Source: Pochonia chlamydosporia 170 (taxonomy: Eukaryota > Ascomycota > Sordariomycetes > Hypocreales > Clavicipitaceae). From it: a stretch of 64,000 bases of DNA. Location of the stretch: assembly GCF_001653235.2 (NCBI RefSeq), contig NC_035794.1, positions 1,798,001-1,862,000 on the forward strand, given 5' to 3'. Made by a program: the position numbers and the translations under genes. The notes under the pieces are model-generated. The model worked only from the letters and a program-made list of their open reading frames with translations, was not told the origin of the DNA and made no database searches. This document shows, piece by piece, positions 10,898 to 21,499 of this stretch; within the stretch, counting starts at the first letter, position 1, and every line of letters starts with the position of its first letter.

Positions 10898-12043
10898 ATG
10901 GCCTCCAGCATGGGCAGATGTCTCAGCTCTTTGCTGTTCCTCGGCACTGCCTTTGGAGCTACAATCCCCAGCAATGACGGATTCCCTAACCCGAGTGACC
11001 AACAGAAACTGGTTATAGGGCAGGAAGCTAATGGTCTTCTGCCAAACTCACCTCTTCCAACATCTCTTGGGGCGGGAAGCACGACAGCCTTTCAACTCAT
11101 CGCGTTCAATGAGTTGTTTGAGACTGCCTATTTTAACCCACTGCTGCAAAATATTACCGACGAAGTGGATGGCTACCAAGTAGAGAATAAAGACGAGCTA
11201 GTAAAGATATTCACAACTATTCGGGCTGTAAGTATACATTGTGAGCCTGAAAGGCTATAATTTTTTCCCTCCCGCTAATGTTTCACCCAGCAAGAAGAAG
11301 AGCATGCCCTCGGGGCTGTATCTATCCTTCAGTCGGCAAAAGCCTTTGCTCCGTCTGCCTGCCAGTACCAATTTCCGGTCACGAACCTCACCGAGGCTGT
11401 CAGCCTTGCTGAAACCTTCACAGCCATCGTCTTGGGAGCGCTTCAATGAGCCAACGTACTTTTCGCCAAAGATGGAGAAACTGCACCAATTCAGCTCATC
11501 TCATCTGTCATCGGTCAAGAGGGCGAACAAAACGGCGATTATCGCATCTTCATGAAGGAAGTGCCATCTGAGTCTGCCTTCTTAACAGCTACGCCTGCGG
11601 CATTTGCGTTGTCAGCCCTGCAAATGTTCATCGTTCCAGACTCATGTCCCTTCCCTCTGTCCAACATTGCATTGCCCATATTCCCTCCGCTCATGTCGAA
11701 TGGCGGACCTACCGCAGCTGTGGCGGCGAATGACCAGACTATCTCTTTCTCGGCGGATCTCTCCAAATCGGATGCTGCGAAGCAATACCTTGGCACCAAT
11801 GGTGCTGGTCTTTACCTTACATACATTACTGGACAGCAACTACCCATCTCAGTGGAGCTTAGCAATGTCAAATGGTGCGACAGCGAGATTCAATTTGAAG
11901 CAAACTTTCCGTTTGCAGAGAATCTCATGTATGGACTCAGTCTGGCAGCACTAACTACTGCCAACAAGTTCGACACCGCGGAAGCCGTGGCAAATAGCAC
12001 TCTTGCCGCGCCGGCTATCATTCAAGTTAGTAACATGATTTAG
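10898..12043 (+). pseudogene. Secreted ferritin-like protein (LsdA/Rds1 type) with one in-frame stop
   Basis: Exon 1 (10898-11227) encodes a signal peptide (about residues 1-20) and the start of a ferritin-like four-helix domain. The intron is 11228-11290 (GTAAGT...CCCAG). Exon 2 (11291-12043) keeps one frame to the TAG at 12041-12043 except for a TGA at 11447-11449. Ferritin-type motifs lie on both sides of that stop: QEEEHALG before, IGQEGEQNGDYR after. The family (Pfam Ferritin_2; late sexual development protein LsdA, S. pombe Rds1) normally runs straight through. So a single nonsense change, for example CGA or GGA to TGA, breaks an otherwise intact gene of about 360 residues. A read error or conditional stop readthrough would also fit. 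No intron that removes the stop keeps the frame. Confidence 0.8.
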
Positions 12044-12075
12044 CTCAATCATGTAAATGGTGCCGTCACTCTTTT

Positions 12076-12725
12076 GAGTTTGTATTTAGTGTAAGTCTGG
12101 ATGTTAGTTCATTGAAGCAGGGTTCTTGAATTAGTAGTTTCTCGATGAACATGACCAACACAAAAATGTCAAAATGGGACGAAACTTATCATCCTGATTC
12201 CGTTTACAAATAAGGATGCGTGATTAACTTAAAATTCCATTTCTGACCTGTTGACAATGTGTTTGACAGTAGCTTGCTGTGAAATTTCTCAAGTGGAAAT
12301 CGGTCGCTCCATTTCTGGGCTACGGCATAAGTGAGGTTGCGAGGAGTAGCAATTGCGTGAGAGTCTCATGATAGCTTGCTCTATTGACAAGCTCTGGGAG
12401 TTTGTATTTAGTATAAGTCTGGATATCAGTTCACTGAAGCAGGATTCTTGAACTAGTAGTTTCTTGATCTACATGACCAACATACAAATGTCAAAATAAG
12501 GGACAGAATTTCTCTTCATGCTTCCATTTACGAATAAGGATGAGTGACTTAACTTAAAATCTCATTTCTGACTTGTTGACAATGTGTTTGACAGTAGCTT
12601 GCTGTGAGATTTCTCACGTAGAAACCGGTCTCTTTTTTTTCTTTGGGCTACGGAATACGTACGGTTGATAGGCGTAGCAATTGTTTGAGAGTTTCATGAT
12701 AGCTTGCTCTATTGACAAGGTCTGG
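12076..12725. repeat. Tandem direct duplication, two diverged copies of about 325 bp
   Basis: Copy 1 is 12076-12397 and copy 2 is 12398-12725, head to tail; a short third start (GAGTTTGTGG) follows at 12726. Both begin GAGTTTGTATTTAGT and end with TTGACAAG(C/G)TCTGGG. Differences are mostly C/T and G/A transitions plus a few small indels, as expected after repeat-induced point mutation or long neutral drift. No coding capacity was recognised. The duplication sits immediately 3' of the broken ferritin-like gene. Confidence 0.9.
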
Positions 12726-13007
12726 GAGTTTGTGGAAGTGAAATGTATCGTCGCAGGTTCATATAAGCCTTGTCGCGCATGCTCGCTATCTCGAACTTTG
12801 ACGTACGACGCCTCTAACTGAGCACGACTATGCCTGAGCGAGAGAATCACGATCAATCGGAGGCTGCTTCGTGATTTCCCAAAGAGGTTGGTTTTGGGCT
12901 CGTATTTTATCCTCATGCAGTCTAGGGAGCTTAAACTACTCAGATAAAGACAATATTTTTGTAGCACAGTCGCACGCTCTTCTGTCCCAACTATGTCCAG
13001 CACATGA

Positions 13008-13972
13008 TCAGTCTAGTCCTTCTAATTTATCTTCAGAACCATTGTAATCTGATAAATCCATCCAGTCCTCAGCACCCATACCGTCATTCATTACGCCGTC
13101 GGTCAAGCCGCTTTGCACATACAGATCGTCACATGCGATGGACGAAGTCGGCGGAGAGTATGGTGCAAGGGCCAACCCGGAGGGGTCATTAGCATCATCT
13201 ATCAGAGGGTAAGACCGAGGGCCGTAATCGATCGGACATTCATGTGATTGAAGGTCGATATTTGTGAGAGTTTGAGCAGCTACTGGCCGATTCTCAACCA
13301 CATCCGGTGAGATACCTAGATCAGGTACCAGAGGACAGTTCGATGGTGCGTATTTTTCATTATTGCTTTCGTTCTCACGAGCTGTGATATCGCGGCTCCC
13401 GTTAGATTGCTGCGACAAGCGTCTCCTCCTTGGTGGGCGCGTGGTTGATAATGAAGATTGCTTATGTTTTCCAGGCTCTATGTTTGGCGTTGAGAAGGCT
13501 TTCGTCTGTTTATTAGTATCAGTGAAAGCGAAATAATGATCGAATAACTGGTTTATCATTGCTTATCTCCAGATGTTGTCAATTTGGACGAGAGATAGCG
13601 GCGAAGCCACGTCGCTGCTGTCATTTGAGTCTTCTTGCAGCATGGGCTGTTGAGCTTGCAAGCCAGGATGGAGGTGTTGGAAGGACCGAGAGACGTGGTC
13701 ATCCTCTTCCTCACACATTTCATCCCCTAAAAATATTTCTCTGGATATCCGAAGGCTTTTGACAGTAATTTTCTTATGAATCTCGCTTGCTTTGTGTGCG
13801 GAAGCGATTCGGGCTTCCTCGCTCCTGTCAGCGCGTCGTGATGCGGCAATGTATGTCCGCTTGGTGTTCTCATCATGCACCGTTGAGACTTCATATTCTG
13901 GTTGAGTCAGCATACATTCGCCTCATTACAGCTTAAACTGAGCGGCCCAGGCATACCTTTTGGGCGCGGCAT
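13008..13972 (-). pseudogene. Uncharacterised ascomycete protein with one in-frame TAA
   Basis: Proposed exon 1 is 13972-13957 (encoding MPRPK), then an intron 13956-13898 with a CTGAC branch site, then exon 2 from 13897 to the stop at 13008. The start of exon 2 reads EYEVSTVHDENTKRTYIAAS, followed by a basic helical block and IFLGDEMCEEEDD. This resembles, from memory, an uncharacterised family of fungal proteins with an xEYEVxTVxDxxTKxxYIAA..RRADRS signature; its function is unknown to me. The frame is interrupted by TAA at 13563-13565 and continues in the same phase (WR, stop, AMINQLF) for another 184 codons. CAA to TAA would explain it. A 42-bp intron starting GTCCAA could also remove the stop, but its 5' site is poor. 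Confidence 0.55.
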
Positions 13973-15656
13973 TCAGTTGCATTGGTTACACAGCCCTGAA
14001 CATGCTGTGGCTCGCACACGGTCAAATGCTCCATCATCATACAACTATAATGGCTTATCAATATTACGGTTCCAACAACGGACGTTACAGTATGTGATGA
14101 TTCGTCTCTGACTGGCTGATTGGTGTCTTGCGAAAAGGTTGGCTGGGAGTATTTATGATGCGGCCAATGTATAGTATGCAATTGGACTCCCAGGAGTTCC
14201 TAACAGCTACATAACACCTGGCCTCTGCCTAAGAATGAACGATGTAAACAGTGTGCAATAAGTGGTAGCAGTGATGTCAATGTAACGTAAAGCGAGTTGC
14301 TTCGCTGTTGTGCAGGTGAGTCTCAAATTGTATTTATCCCAAGGTGTGAGAGCCTGATATAGACATGTTCGTATCTCGGAAATTGTCGTCCGCATCATGT
14401 AGCATTGCAAAACCGGAGTGTCCTTTACATCAAGGAATATGGCGTGTATGCATATATTACGTCGTTTATGTACGTCAGAATGTGAAGGCAGTGATTCAAT
14501 ATTGGGTCAGAATGGGGTCACTGGATGTGGCGAAACCATGATGGAAATACACGCAGTGGTAGGCAGATACAGAGGGAAATAGAATTAAGCTGGATGATTG
14601 AGAAACTGCCAATTTTAGGTTCCCCAGTCATACAGGGCCGCCGAGAGTCAGGGTTGCTAGGGGGAGGCGGCTGATGGGAATCGGAACGAAACTACCTGGA
14701 GCAACGGCACTGATACCTAATACGCTCCGAATGACTCAGAATATAGCAGTGCCCCTGTAGCACTCCCATGCAGTTATTGAATGAGTAAAGTATGATTTCT
14801 TCTTCATCCCTGGTGGGATACACGGGGACGGGTTATGTTTGGCGACAGACAAGGGCCGGGAAACCGGAAGTCTCGTTTTGGCGCAGATGTCCTTGCCGCT
14901 CTTTTTCGTCCACAACTTGAATATTACACATATGAGCATGGCACAATCTGAGCCCCTCTGTAATGAATTGGTGAGAAAAAGGTAGGGACTGGTACTAAGC
15001 TTCTTTTCGCCACGTAAAAAGTTGACTACGTGTCAACCACTCACAGATCAAGGAGCCGGTTCCGGGTCGGAGCCCCATGATATCACAATCTGTAAACAAA
15101 ACTCGGGCTGGAGCACCATCTCTTCAAGTTCAACAAATTGAATTGCCAGATTTTCCCGGAGGGGTTCTGGCGTGTCTTTGGGTTGCATGCCGGTGGCGAT
15201 CCTTGTTTCTGTCGATACGGCCACGTATGCGCGTGTTCACCAAAGAGGAGGGCAAATTTTGAGAAATAGATAATGACATAACTCTCCTTTGATAGAATAC
15301 TGGGTAGCAAGCCTTCTGAAGGTAAACAAATACTTCCAATAGACAATGTAGGGAGGTCTTTCTCCGACAGTCGGAGGCTTCATGAACCCTTGCTCGAATA
15401 TTGTTGCGACCTGGACGGCCACTTTCTTCCCCGTACTGCCTACCAAATGTTGAGCTGACAGTTATATGATCATAAGACCAACCACCCAGATTTTGTGGGC
15501 ATCAGCTCAGGGAAGGGGGCGCCTTCAAACGCAGAGCCATTTCGTAACAAGCCCATGCCGTCATCAAAAGACATTACGAGCAACCCCTAAATCAATAACT
15601 TCGCGATCAATCGATACCCAAACGCCGCCCATCGAAAATAAATCAATTTCATAACC
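13973..15656. other. Intergenic, no gene recognised
   Basis: About 1.7 kb between two divergent genes. Short frames only. The last 150 bp before 15657 are A/C-rich and probably form the 5' leader of the amidohydrolase-like gene. Confidence 0.5.
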
Positions 15657-16739
15657 ATGCCAATCATTATGATAGAAAATGCCAGCGTCTTTGACGGAGA
15701 CGGTGTGACTGACTACCCAAGTCTTTATTTCGCCGGCAATCCAGGTAATATCGTTGGTCCCGCGTCTGACCCAGAATCAACAATTGATGGCACAGGCTGC
15801 ACAATCATACCCGGCTTGATTGACTCCAAGGTTGATTCTGGTGTGTCCCCTGAGACTCTTCCGATGTGCGCGGCCTACGGCGTAACCACTCTGATCGATT
15901 CCAGCAGCTCCTGCGCCGAGAGTCAGGCCATGAGGACTGCTGCTGCTGATGAACCAGCCCTTCCAACATTTCTAGCTACAGGCTCTGCAATCGCGTCACG
16001 AAATACTTCCGTTGCGACTCTACTAAACTACGGTAGCCTGGAGACCGTCACGACGGCGGACGAAGCCGAGCGAGTTGTCGAAACCAAAATCGCGTCGAAA
16101 CGAGCAGAATTCATAAAAGTAATAGTTGACCAGCCAGGACTTGACACGAATATACTCGCAGCAACCGTGAGAGCAGCACATCGTCACGGAAAGCTAGCCA
16201 TTGCCCATGCGACGCAGTGCAACTCGTATAGCCTGGCCGTAGACGCTGGTTTTGACATCCTGTCACCCGTCCCAATCGACGGAAATATCGACCCCGAAGT
16301 GGTTACCAAGATTGTAGAACGAGGCATAGGTGTTATTCCAACACTATGTTTTCTAAAACAAGGCATGCCAATCTGGAAGACTCAAAACCCAGAGTATGAC
16401 TTTTCCTTTGCCATTGCAGCCGTGAGAACGCTTCACGATGCAGGAGCAAGGATATGTGCTGGAACCTCGGCAAACACATCAAGACCTATAGCTGTTTCTC
16501 ACGGGCAAGGATTGCATGACGAGCTGCAATTACTTACAACAGCAGGAATGTCAAACTTGGAAGCACTACGCGCAGCGACTTGCCAGCCTACTGCTCTGTT
16601 CGGGCTACGCGACCGTGGTATAGTAGGTGTTGGATACAGGGCAGATTTAGTCATGGTGGAAGGAAATCCTTTGGATGATATCAACTTCGCGTCTAAAATT
16701 CGACGAGTCTGGGTACAGGGAGTGGCAGTGAATAGGTGA
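15657..16739 (+). CDS. Amidohydrolase-fold protein lacking most metal ligands
   Basis: An intronless 360-residue frame with the layout of the amidohydrolase (imidazolonepropionase/dipeptidase-like) family: beta-sandwich start IENASVFDG, IIPGLIDS near residue 55, IKV at 153-155, AIAHAT at 181-186, CAGTSAN at 268-273 and a C-terminal YRADLVMVEGNPLDDI block. Active members bind one or two metals through HxH after PGLID, two further His and an Asp in GTDA. Here HxH is Lys58-Val-Asp60, the second late His position reads SPVP, and the Asp is Ser271; only Lys154 and His184 remain. The frame is otherwise intact at 360 codons, so this is either a pseudoenzyme under selection or a gene at an early stage of decay. 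Cytosolic, no signal peptide. Confidence 0.8.
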   Translation: MPIIMIENASVFDGDGVTDYPSLYFAGNPGNIVGPASDPESTIDGTGCTIIPGLIDSKVDSGVSPETLPMCAAYGVTTLIDSSSSCAESQAMRTAAADEPALPTFLATGSAIASRNTSVATLLNYGSLETVTTADEAERVVETKIASKRAEFIKVIVDQPGLDTNILAATVRAAHRHGKLAIAHATQCNSYSLAVDAGFDILSPVPIDGNIDPEVVTKIVERGIGVIPTLCFLKQGMPIWKTQNPEYDFSFAIAAVRTLHDAGARICAGTSANTSRPIAVSHGQGLHDELQLLTTAGMSNLEALRAATCQPTALFGLRDRGIVGVGYRADLVMVEGNPLDDINFASKIRRVWVQGVAVNR

Positions 16740-16929
16740 AGGGCTTCAAAATTGACATCAGCCCGGAGTATCTTGGACTTTGCCCCAAAACATCTTAAAG
16801 AGTTTAGCCATGCCCCTGGAATTATGTAGTCCATAGCAAGAGTTACATCAGCGACATTAAAGAAAAGAATCATACTTTGCACCAAAATCCGTGTTGTTCT
16901 CTGAGTGGCGTTGATACATGGCGGTTTGT
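16740..16929. other. Short intergenic stretch
   Basis: It holds the presumed 3' end of the amidohydrolase-like gene. Nothing else recognised. Confidence 0.4.
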
Positions 16930-17247
16930 TTAGGTGGTGTTGCTATAATCCTCCTGTGGCTTTTGCGGCCCCGGATCTCGGAAAATTTGCCTCAGCCCGG
17001 GTTCCATCAAATAGTGGCTGGTGTCCTTAATATAAATGCGGCCTGGTTTGTCTAGACTCTTCCATCCATCTTTGTTGGTTATTTGGGCGACACCTTCGAT
17101 CACACCACGATAGACGTAACAGTGACATAATCGAATGCAGGTGAGATACCTTAGCATTGTCGGCACCACGATTGACACCAAGATAATTTTACGACCTAAA
17201 TAAACGTCAGGAGGGACAACCTTCGCATGGTCTCTGATCCGGGACAT
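16930..17247 (-). CDS. Possible small two-exon gene, unknown
   Basis: A reverse frame from the ATG at 17247 encodes MSRIRDHAKVVPPDVYLG. If an intron is taken from the GTAAAA complementary to about 17188 to the GAAG near 17092, it joins in phase to VAQITNKDGWKSLDKPGRIY and a Pro-rich end at 16930, giving about 75 residues. The joined peptide reads more like a protein than the unspliced frame. I do not recognise it. It starts only 51 bp from the divergent Zn2Cys6 gene, so the two would share a promoter. This could equally be chance. Confidence 0.22.
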   Translation of the reverse strand: MSRIRDHAKVVPPDVYLGRKIILVSIVVPTMLRYLTCIRLCHCYVYRGVIEGVAQITNKDGWKSLDKPGRIYIKDTSHYLMEPGLRQIFRDPGPQKPQEDYSNTT

Positions 17248-17298
17248 CTATAACCGGACTCTTCGCCGCCATTCTGGGCGGGCTGGTCAAGAGCGACA

Positions 17299-19562
17299 AT
17301 GCCAGTCAGACAACTTCTTCCAAAGCCACCGTTTGTCCCCGCACTACAGTTGGAGAAAGACGGGGAGAACCAGGCTCCCAAACGCCAAGGGGTATCTTTG
17401 GCATGCGATAGTACGTGAACAGTCTGGAACAGGCTTGAAGAATGCCGCGGCCAGTTTTTCCTAGTTGACCAAATATTGTCTTGCAGGGTGCCGAAAACGT
17501 AAAGTGAAAGTAAGTGGTATGCTATACGCGGTTTCATGTGGCATATTTCTCATGATCGTATAGTGTGACGGTGCTCGGCCAGCATGTGCCGTCTGCTGTT
17601 CCGCCAACATCGAATGTAAATACACCACCCGAGGATCTTCGTTGGCGCAGAGGTATGTAGGTCTGCAGGAATCCTACAATGAACTCCGACAGGCAGTAGA
17701 GGCAATGTGCTCAGGCTCTGAAAGAGATGCAGTCGACATCGTGAAGCACATCAGGCTGGCCCAGGGGTTAGACAACATCATTCCCTCACTATGCAACCAT
17801 CCAAGAGTTGTTCAGTATCGGCTTCTTTCGCCAGAACAGCAGAGCACTTGGGTCAAAGATGCTCACCCTGTGGAAGCTTCAGGATTTATTTCTCCAAAGC
17901 TGGTGGCAAACTGCACTGAACATCAATATCTCCTACCGGTGTCACAATGGACAACAGTGAGCCAGGACGATGTTTGGTTGTCGCATCTGCTCCGACTTTT
18001 CTGGACTTGGGATACTACTTTGACTCGAATTATTCATCGAGATCTGCTTGTTGACATGATCTCAACTCGCCATGGTGTTAATGAAAATAGCGACGGCAAG
18101 CTTGTAGCACAATTTTGTTCCGAATTGCTCATTAATGCTCTGCTGGCTTATAGTTCGGTACGTATCCCATTTTATATGATGGCATTTGTCCTTCTTGCAC
18201 TTACTCAACTTCTTAGGACTGCTTCGGATTCGTGAGCCAACACAAACCCGCTGCTCAGGGTCGTGATTTCGCAAAAGAGGCATATAGGCTACTCGAAACA
18301 CGGTCGGTGAACAACTGTGTTTCACTGATACAAGCTGTGGCAATATTGTCAATTTATGAGAATGCATTTGGAGATCCTAAAAAAGGCGCAAGTCTCTTCT
18401 TTGAAACACTGCTCGATCTGCGGTCAAACTTGGAGCCGGTTAACAAGAGCATGGTTCTAAACGACGACGCCCTGGGACCAAAAGTACAGGATGCATTGTC
18501 ATTCATCTCCAGTGGATTCTACTGCTTAGATGTGTAAGTAACCACCTGCTCTCTAAATCATTGATTGGATAACAGCGACTCATGATCCCAGCAAGATGTG
18601 CCTGATCGCGAGCCCGACTGTGCCAGCCGGTTGGACGAGACAGTTACTGGCAAATGATGGTAACGGCCCGTCACCAAATATGCAAATGCGTTCCGATACA
18701 CTTTGGATTCCGTATCCTCTATCCGTTCAACCCCGTATAAGCTACTCCTTTGAGGCATCCCAGATCGAGCACGAGTTGGTTCGGTTGACGGCGGAGTGTT
18801 TGGAAGCCACCGAGATGAATGGGCAATCTCTGATGCCAAACCACCTTGGCGCATCCAATATATACAACCGCTTAATTCGTTGGAAAAACGTCAATTCAAG
18901 AAGATTTCATGGATCTAGCTCGATCCTCCCATCATGGACGGGCATATTGTGAGTGTATCACCCGGCTGGCTGTATCATCCACCGCCCAAGCCCTCCATAA
19001 ACAAATGTCAAAAATGCCGATTCTGAAACAGTTTCTAATACCTAACAGGGCATTCTACCATACAACTTGCATCAAGTTGCTGAGCCCATTCATACAATTG
19101 CCCTTCCTGGAGTTTCCTCGCGGCAGACCAGCCAGAGCATTATCTGTGGAGCATAGCGAGTCGCTCATTTCGATATTGAAAGAGTACAACGCCGCATTCG
19201 CAGGGCGACAGGACTATTGGCTCTTGCATACATGCGAGATTGCGGTCAAACATTTGCTGCTGGAGAAGAATCTTCTCGATCCGACAGAAGATTATTTGGC
19301 CAAAGGATGTGAGCTGTTGTATAGCATCGGACGATACATGCCACAGGCGAACAGGATTCTGGACGATGTCAACAATCACATCAAGGAGAAAAATATCGAA
19401 GTCTCCGACAGAGTCAAGACGATGTTGCAAGCTGGCAGCACTAGGGTCCGGCCGACTATCATCGCGAACGCTTCATATCTACAGCTTGATCCTAATGACG
19501 CTAAGAGGATGCTTGTTGGATCTATGGCTTTCAACGAGGCAATTGAGAGCATTGCAAGCTAA
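17299..19562 (+). CDS. Zn2Cys6 transcription factor with fungal-specific domain
   Basis: Six exons: 17299-17410, 17487-17509, 17564-18157, 18217-18533, 18592-18948 and 19049-19562, total 638 residues. All introns are GT-AG and all phases agree. Exon 2 is only 23 bp and two introns interrupt the zinc cluster; spliced it reads ACDRCRKRKVK then CDGARPACAVCCSANIEC, a standard six-Cys cluster at about residues 36-63. The rest is a complete fungal_trans-type domain (LINALLAYSS, LIQAVAILSIYENAFGD, HTTCIKLLSPF) and a C-terminal helical region. Length matches full-length members. A nuclear regulator; which genes it controls is unknown, the SDR/DyP/monooxygenase group just downstream being possible targets by position only. 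Confidence 0.88.
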
Positions 19563-20157
19563 GGTACTGCAGACCGTGTTGTCTATGACAGGGTAAATCA
19601 GGCGTTACGGTATATTCATTTTACGTGGCTCCGTCGTGTGTGTATCAGCCAAGCAGTTGCAAATAATCGCTTTAGGTTAAATTTATGAATTAAAAGTTTT
19701 ACTACGATGTAGTCTTGTACTAAGATGTGTGCGTGTGCGAGGAGCCATGACGTACGCTATCATCTAACTCATAGTTTGGGGGAAGTGAACCAACATGTGT
19801 CTGGTTCACCTGAATCGACACCACCAGCCAAGCAATCATCTTGAGACCGCTGTTAAAGTCTCTCACGCATCTCGCTAAGCGGAGTCTACTGTCCGGAGGT
19901 TGACTCCGACAGGAAGTAGCTGATACAGCCTGCAAATCGGATGGTTGTCGTCATGCAGGGATCTGTGACATCACCATGATAGAGCACCTCATCGACTTCC
20001 ACAGCAAAATGAAGAAACGAGCACGTCAAGTATTACTCGCTGCAGCATGAAAGCAATTTCGCCAGCAGGTTTTATGTACTGCCCATCGTTTACGGCTTTG
20101 ACATTATAGACTCAACGACAGCGCAGCTATAAATTCGGCCAGTAAGCCTGGTCAACT
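19563..20157. other. Intergenic, about 0.6 kb
   Basis: Contains the 3' end of the Zn2Cys6 gene and the promoter of the following SDR gene. No gene recognised. Confidence 0.5.
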
Positions 20158-21205
20158 ATGTCGCACATTTTACGTCGCACTACAAACTTACTGCCGCGTT
20201 ATACAAAACCAACCTTTCGTGTGCCAGTTAGTAATTCGGGATCAAACCATTTCAGCAATTCACTCAAAATGGCAAGCACAAATGCTCTAACTGGGAGCTC
20301 GCTCTTCAAGCTGCAGGACAGAGTTGCCCTTGTCACTGGTCCGTAGAATGATTTCTCAATTTCCCGTTTAAACAATATGCTAACGTATCTCATATTTAGG
20401 TGGAGGCTCTGGAATTGGACTCATGGCCGCACAAACTCTGGCTGCGAACGGCGCCAAGGTCTACATCACAGGGCGGACCAAAGAGAAACTTGATACAGCA
20501 AAGTCGCAGCATTTCGGCAGCGACAATGATAAAGTCATTGCTATTACAGCAGACGTCACCTCTAAGGAAGGGATACAAGCTCTCGTCAAGGAAGTCGAGT
20601 CTAAAGAGAAATGCCTCTGCATTCTCGTCAACAACGCAGGCATCTCGGAGGACTCCCACCCAACGGCTGAAGTCAGCTCAGCGTCAGAAATGCGAGACGC
20701 TCTGTTTCAGAAATCCGATTTCGATAACTGGATTAACGTCTACCGAACCAATGTCGCGGCTGTATACTTTACTACAGCTGCATTTCTTCCACTGCTCCAG
20801 GCATCAAGCGAGAAACATCCCGGATGGTCGGGTACGGTTATCAACATCACCTCCATCTCGGGATTGGTTAAAACATCCCAGCATCATTTCAGCTACAACG
20901 CATCAAAGGCAGCGGCGAATCACCTGACCCGTATGCAGGCTGCAGAAATTGACGCTGCAGGATTGAAGATCCGCGTGAATGGCATCGCGCCGGGTGTGTT
21001 CCCTAGCGAGATGACGACCGGAGAGAGCGACGAGAAGCAGAAGAGCCAGATACCAAAAGAGAAGTTCGAGGGCAAGGTGCCAGCTGCTCGGCCTGGAAAA
21101 GATGAGGATATGGCGTCGGCGGTTCTATTCATGGCTGGCAACCAATATGTCAATGGACAGGTAGTTGTTGTTGATGGTGGTTACACCATTTCGGCGGGTA
21201 TGTAG
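20158..21205 (+). CDS. Classical short-chain dehydrogenase/reductase
   Basis: Exons 20158-20338 and 20400-21205 (intron GTCCGT...TTTAG, 61 bp) give 328 residues. The NAD(P) motif TGGGSGIG is completed across the splice at about residue 60. NNAG follows near 134, then the catalytic Ser in ITSISG and the YNASK motif (YxxxK). The end VNGQVVVVDGGY is typical of 3-oxoacyl-ACP-reductase-like SDRs. The first 36 residues are basic and lack acidic residues, suggesting mitochondrial import; a second in-frame ATG just before ASTNALTG would give a cytosolic form. Substrate unknown. It is convergent with the DyP peroxidase. Confidence 0.88.
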
Positions 21206-21499
21206 CTGGTGCTCACTGCTCACAAACGCGATTAAGGGAACTCAAAAGACGGATGTAATATACTTGAAATATAACATGGACACTCTTATTTTCCATTTTG
21301 TCAATGGTGAAGCCCCAGAGATAGCCACGAAACCAGCCTGGGCTGTCGATTTGGCCTCCTTCTTGTGATGACAGCCACACTGTCAACAACGCTCCACGGG
21401 GCTGCAAATAAAATCGATGCACATCCCGCAAAAGCAATTCATTTCTATGCTGTTTCCTATGTTGCGGCCCAACTAACATCTTCAGGTCTTGCTGTTAGA

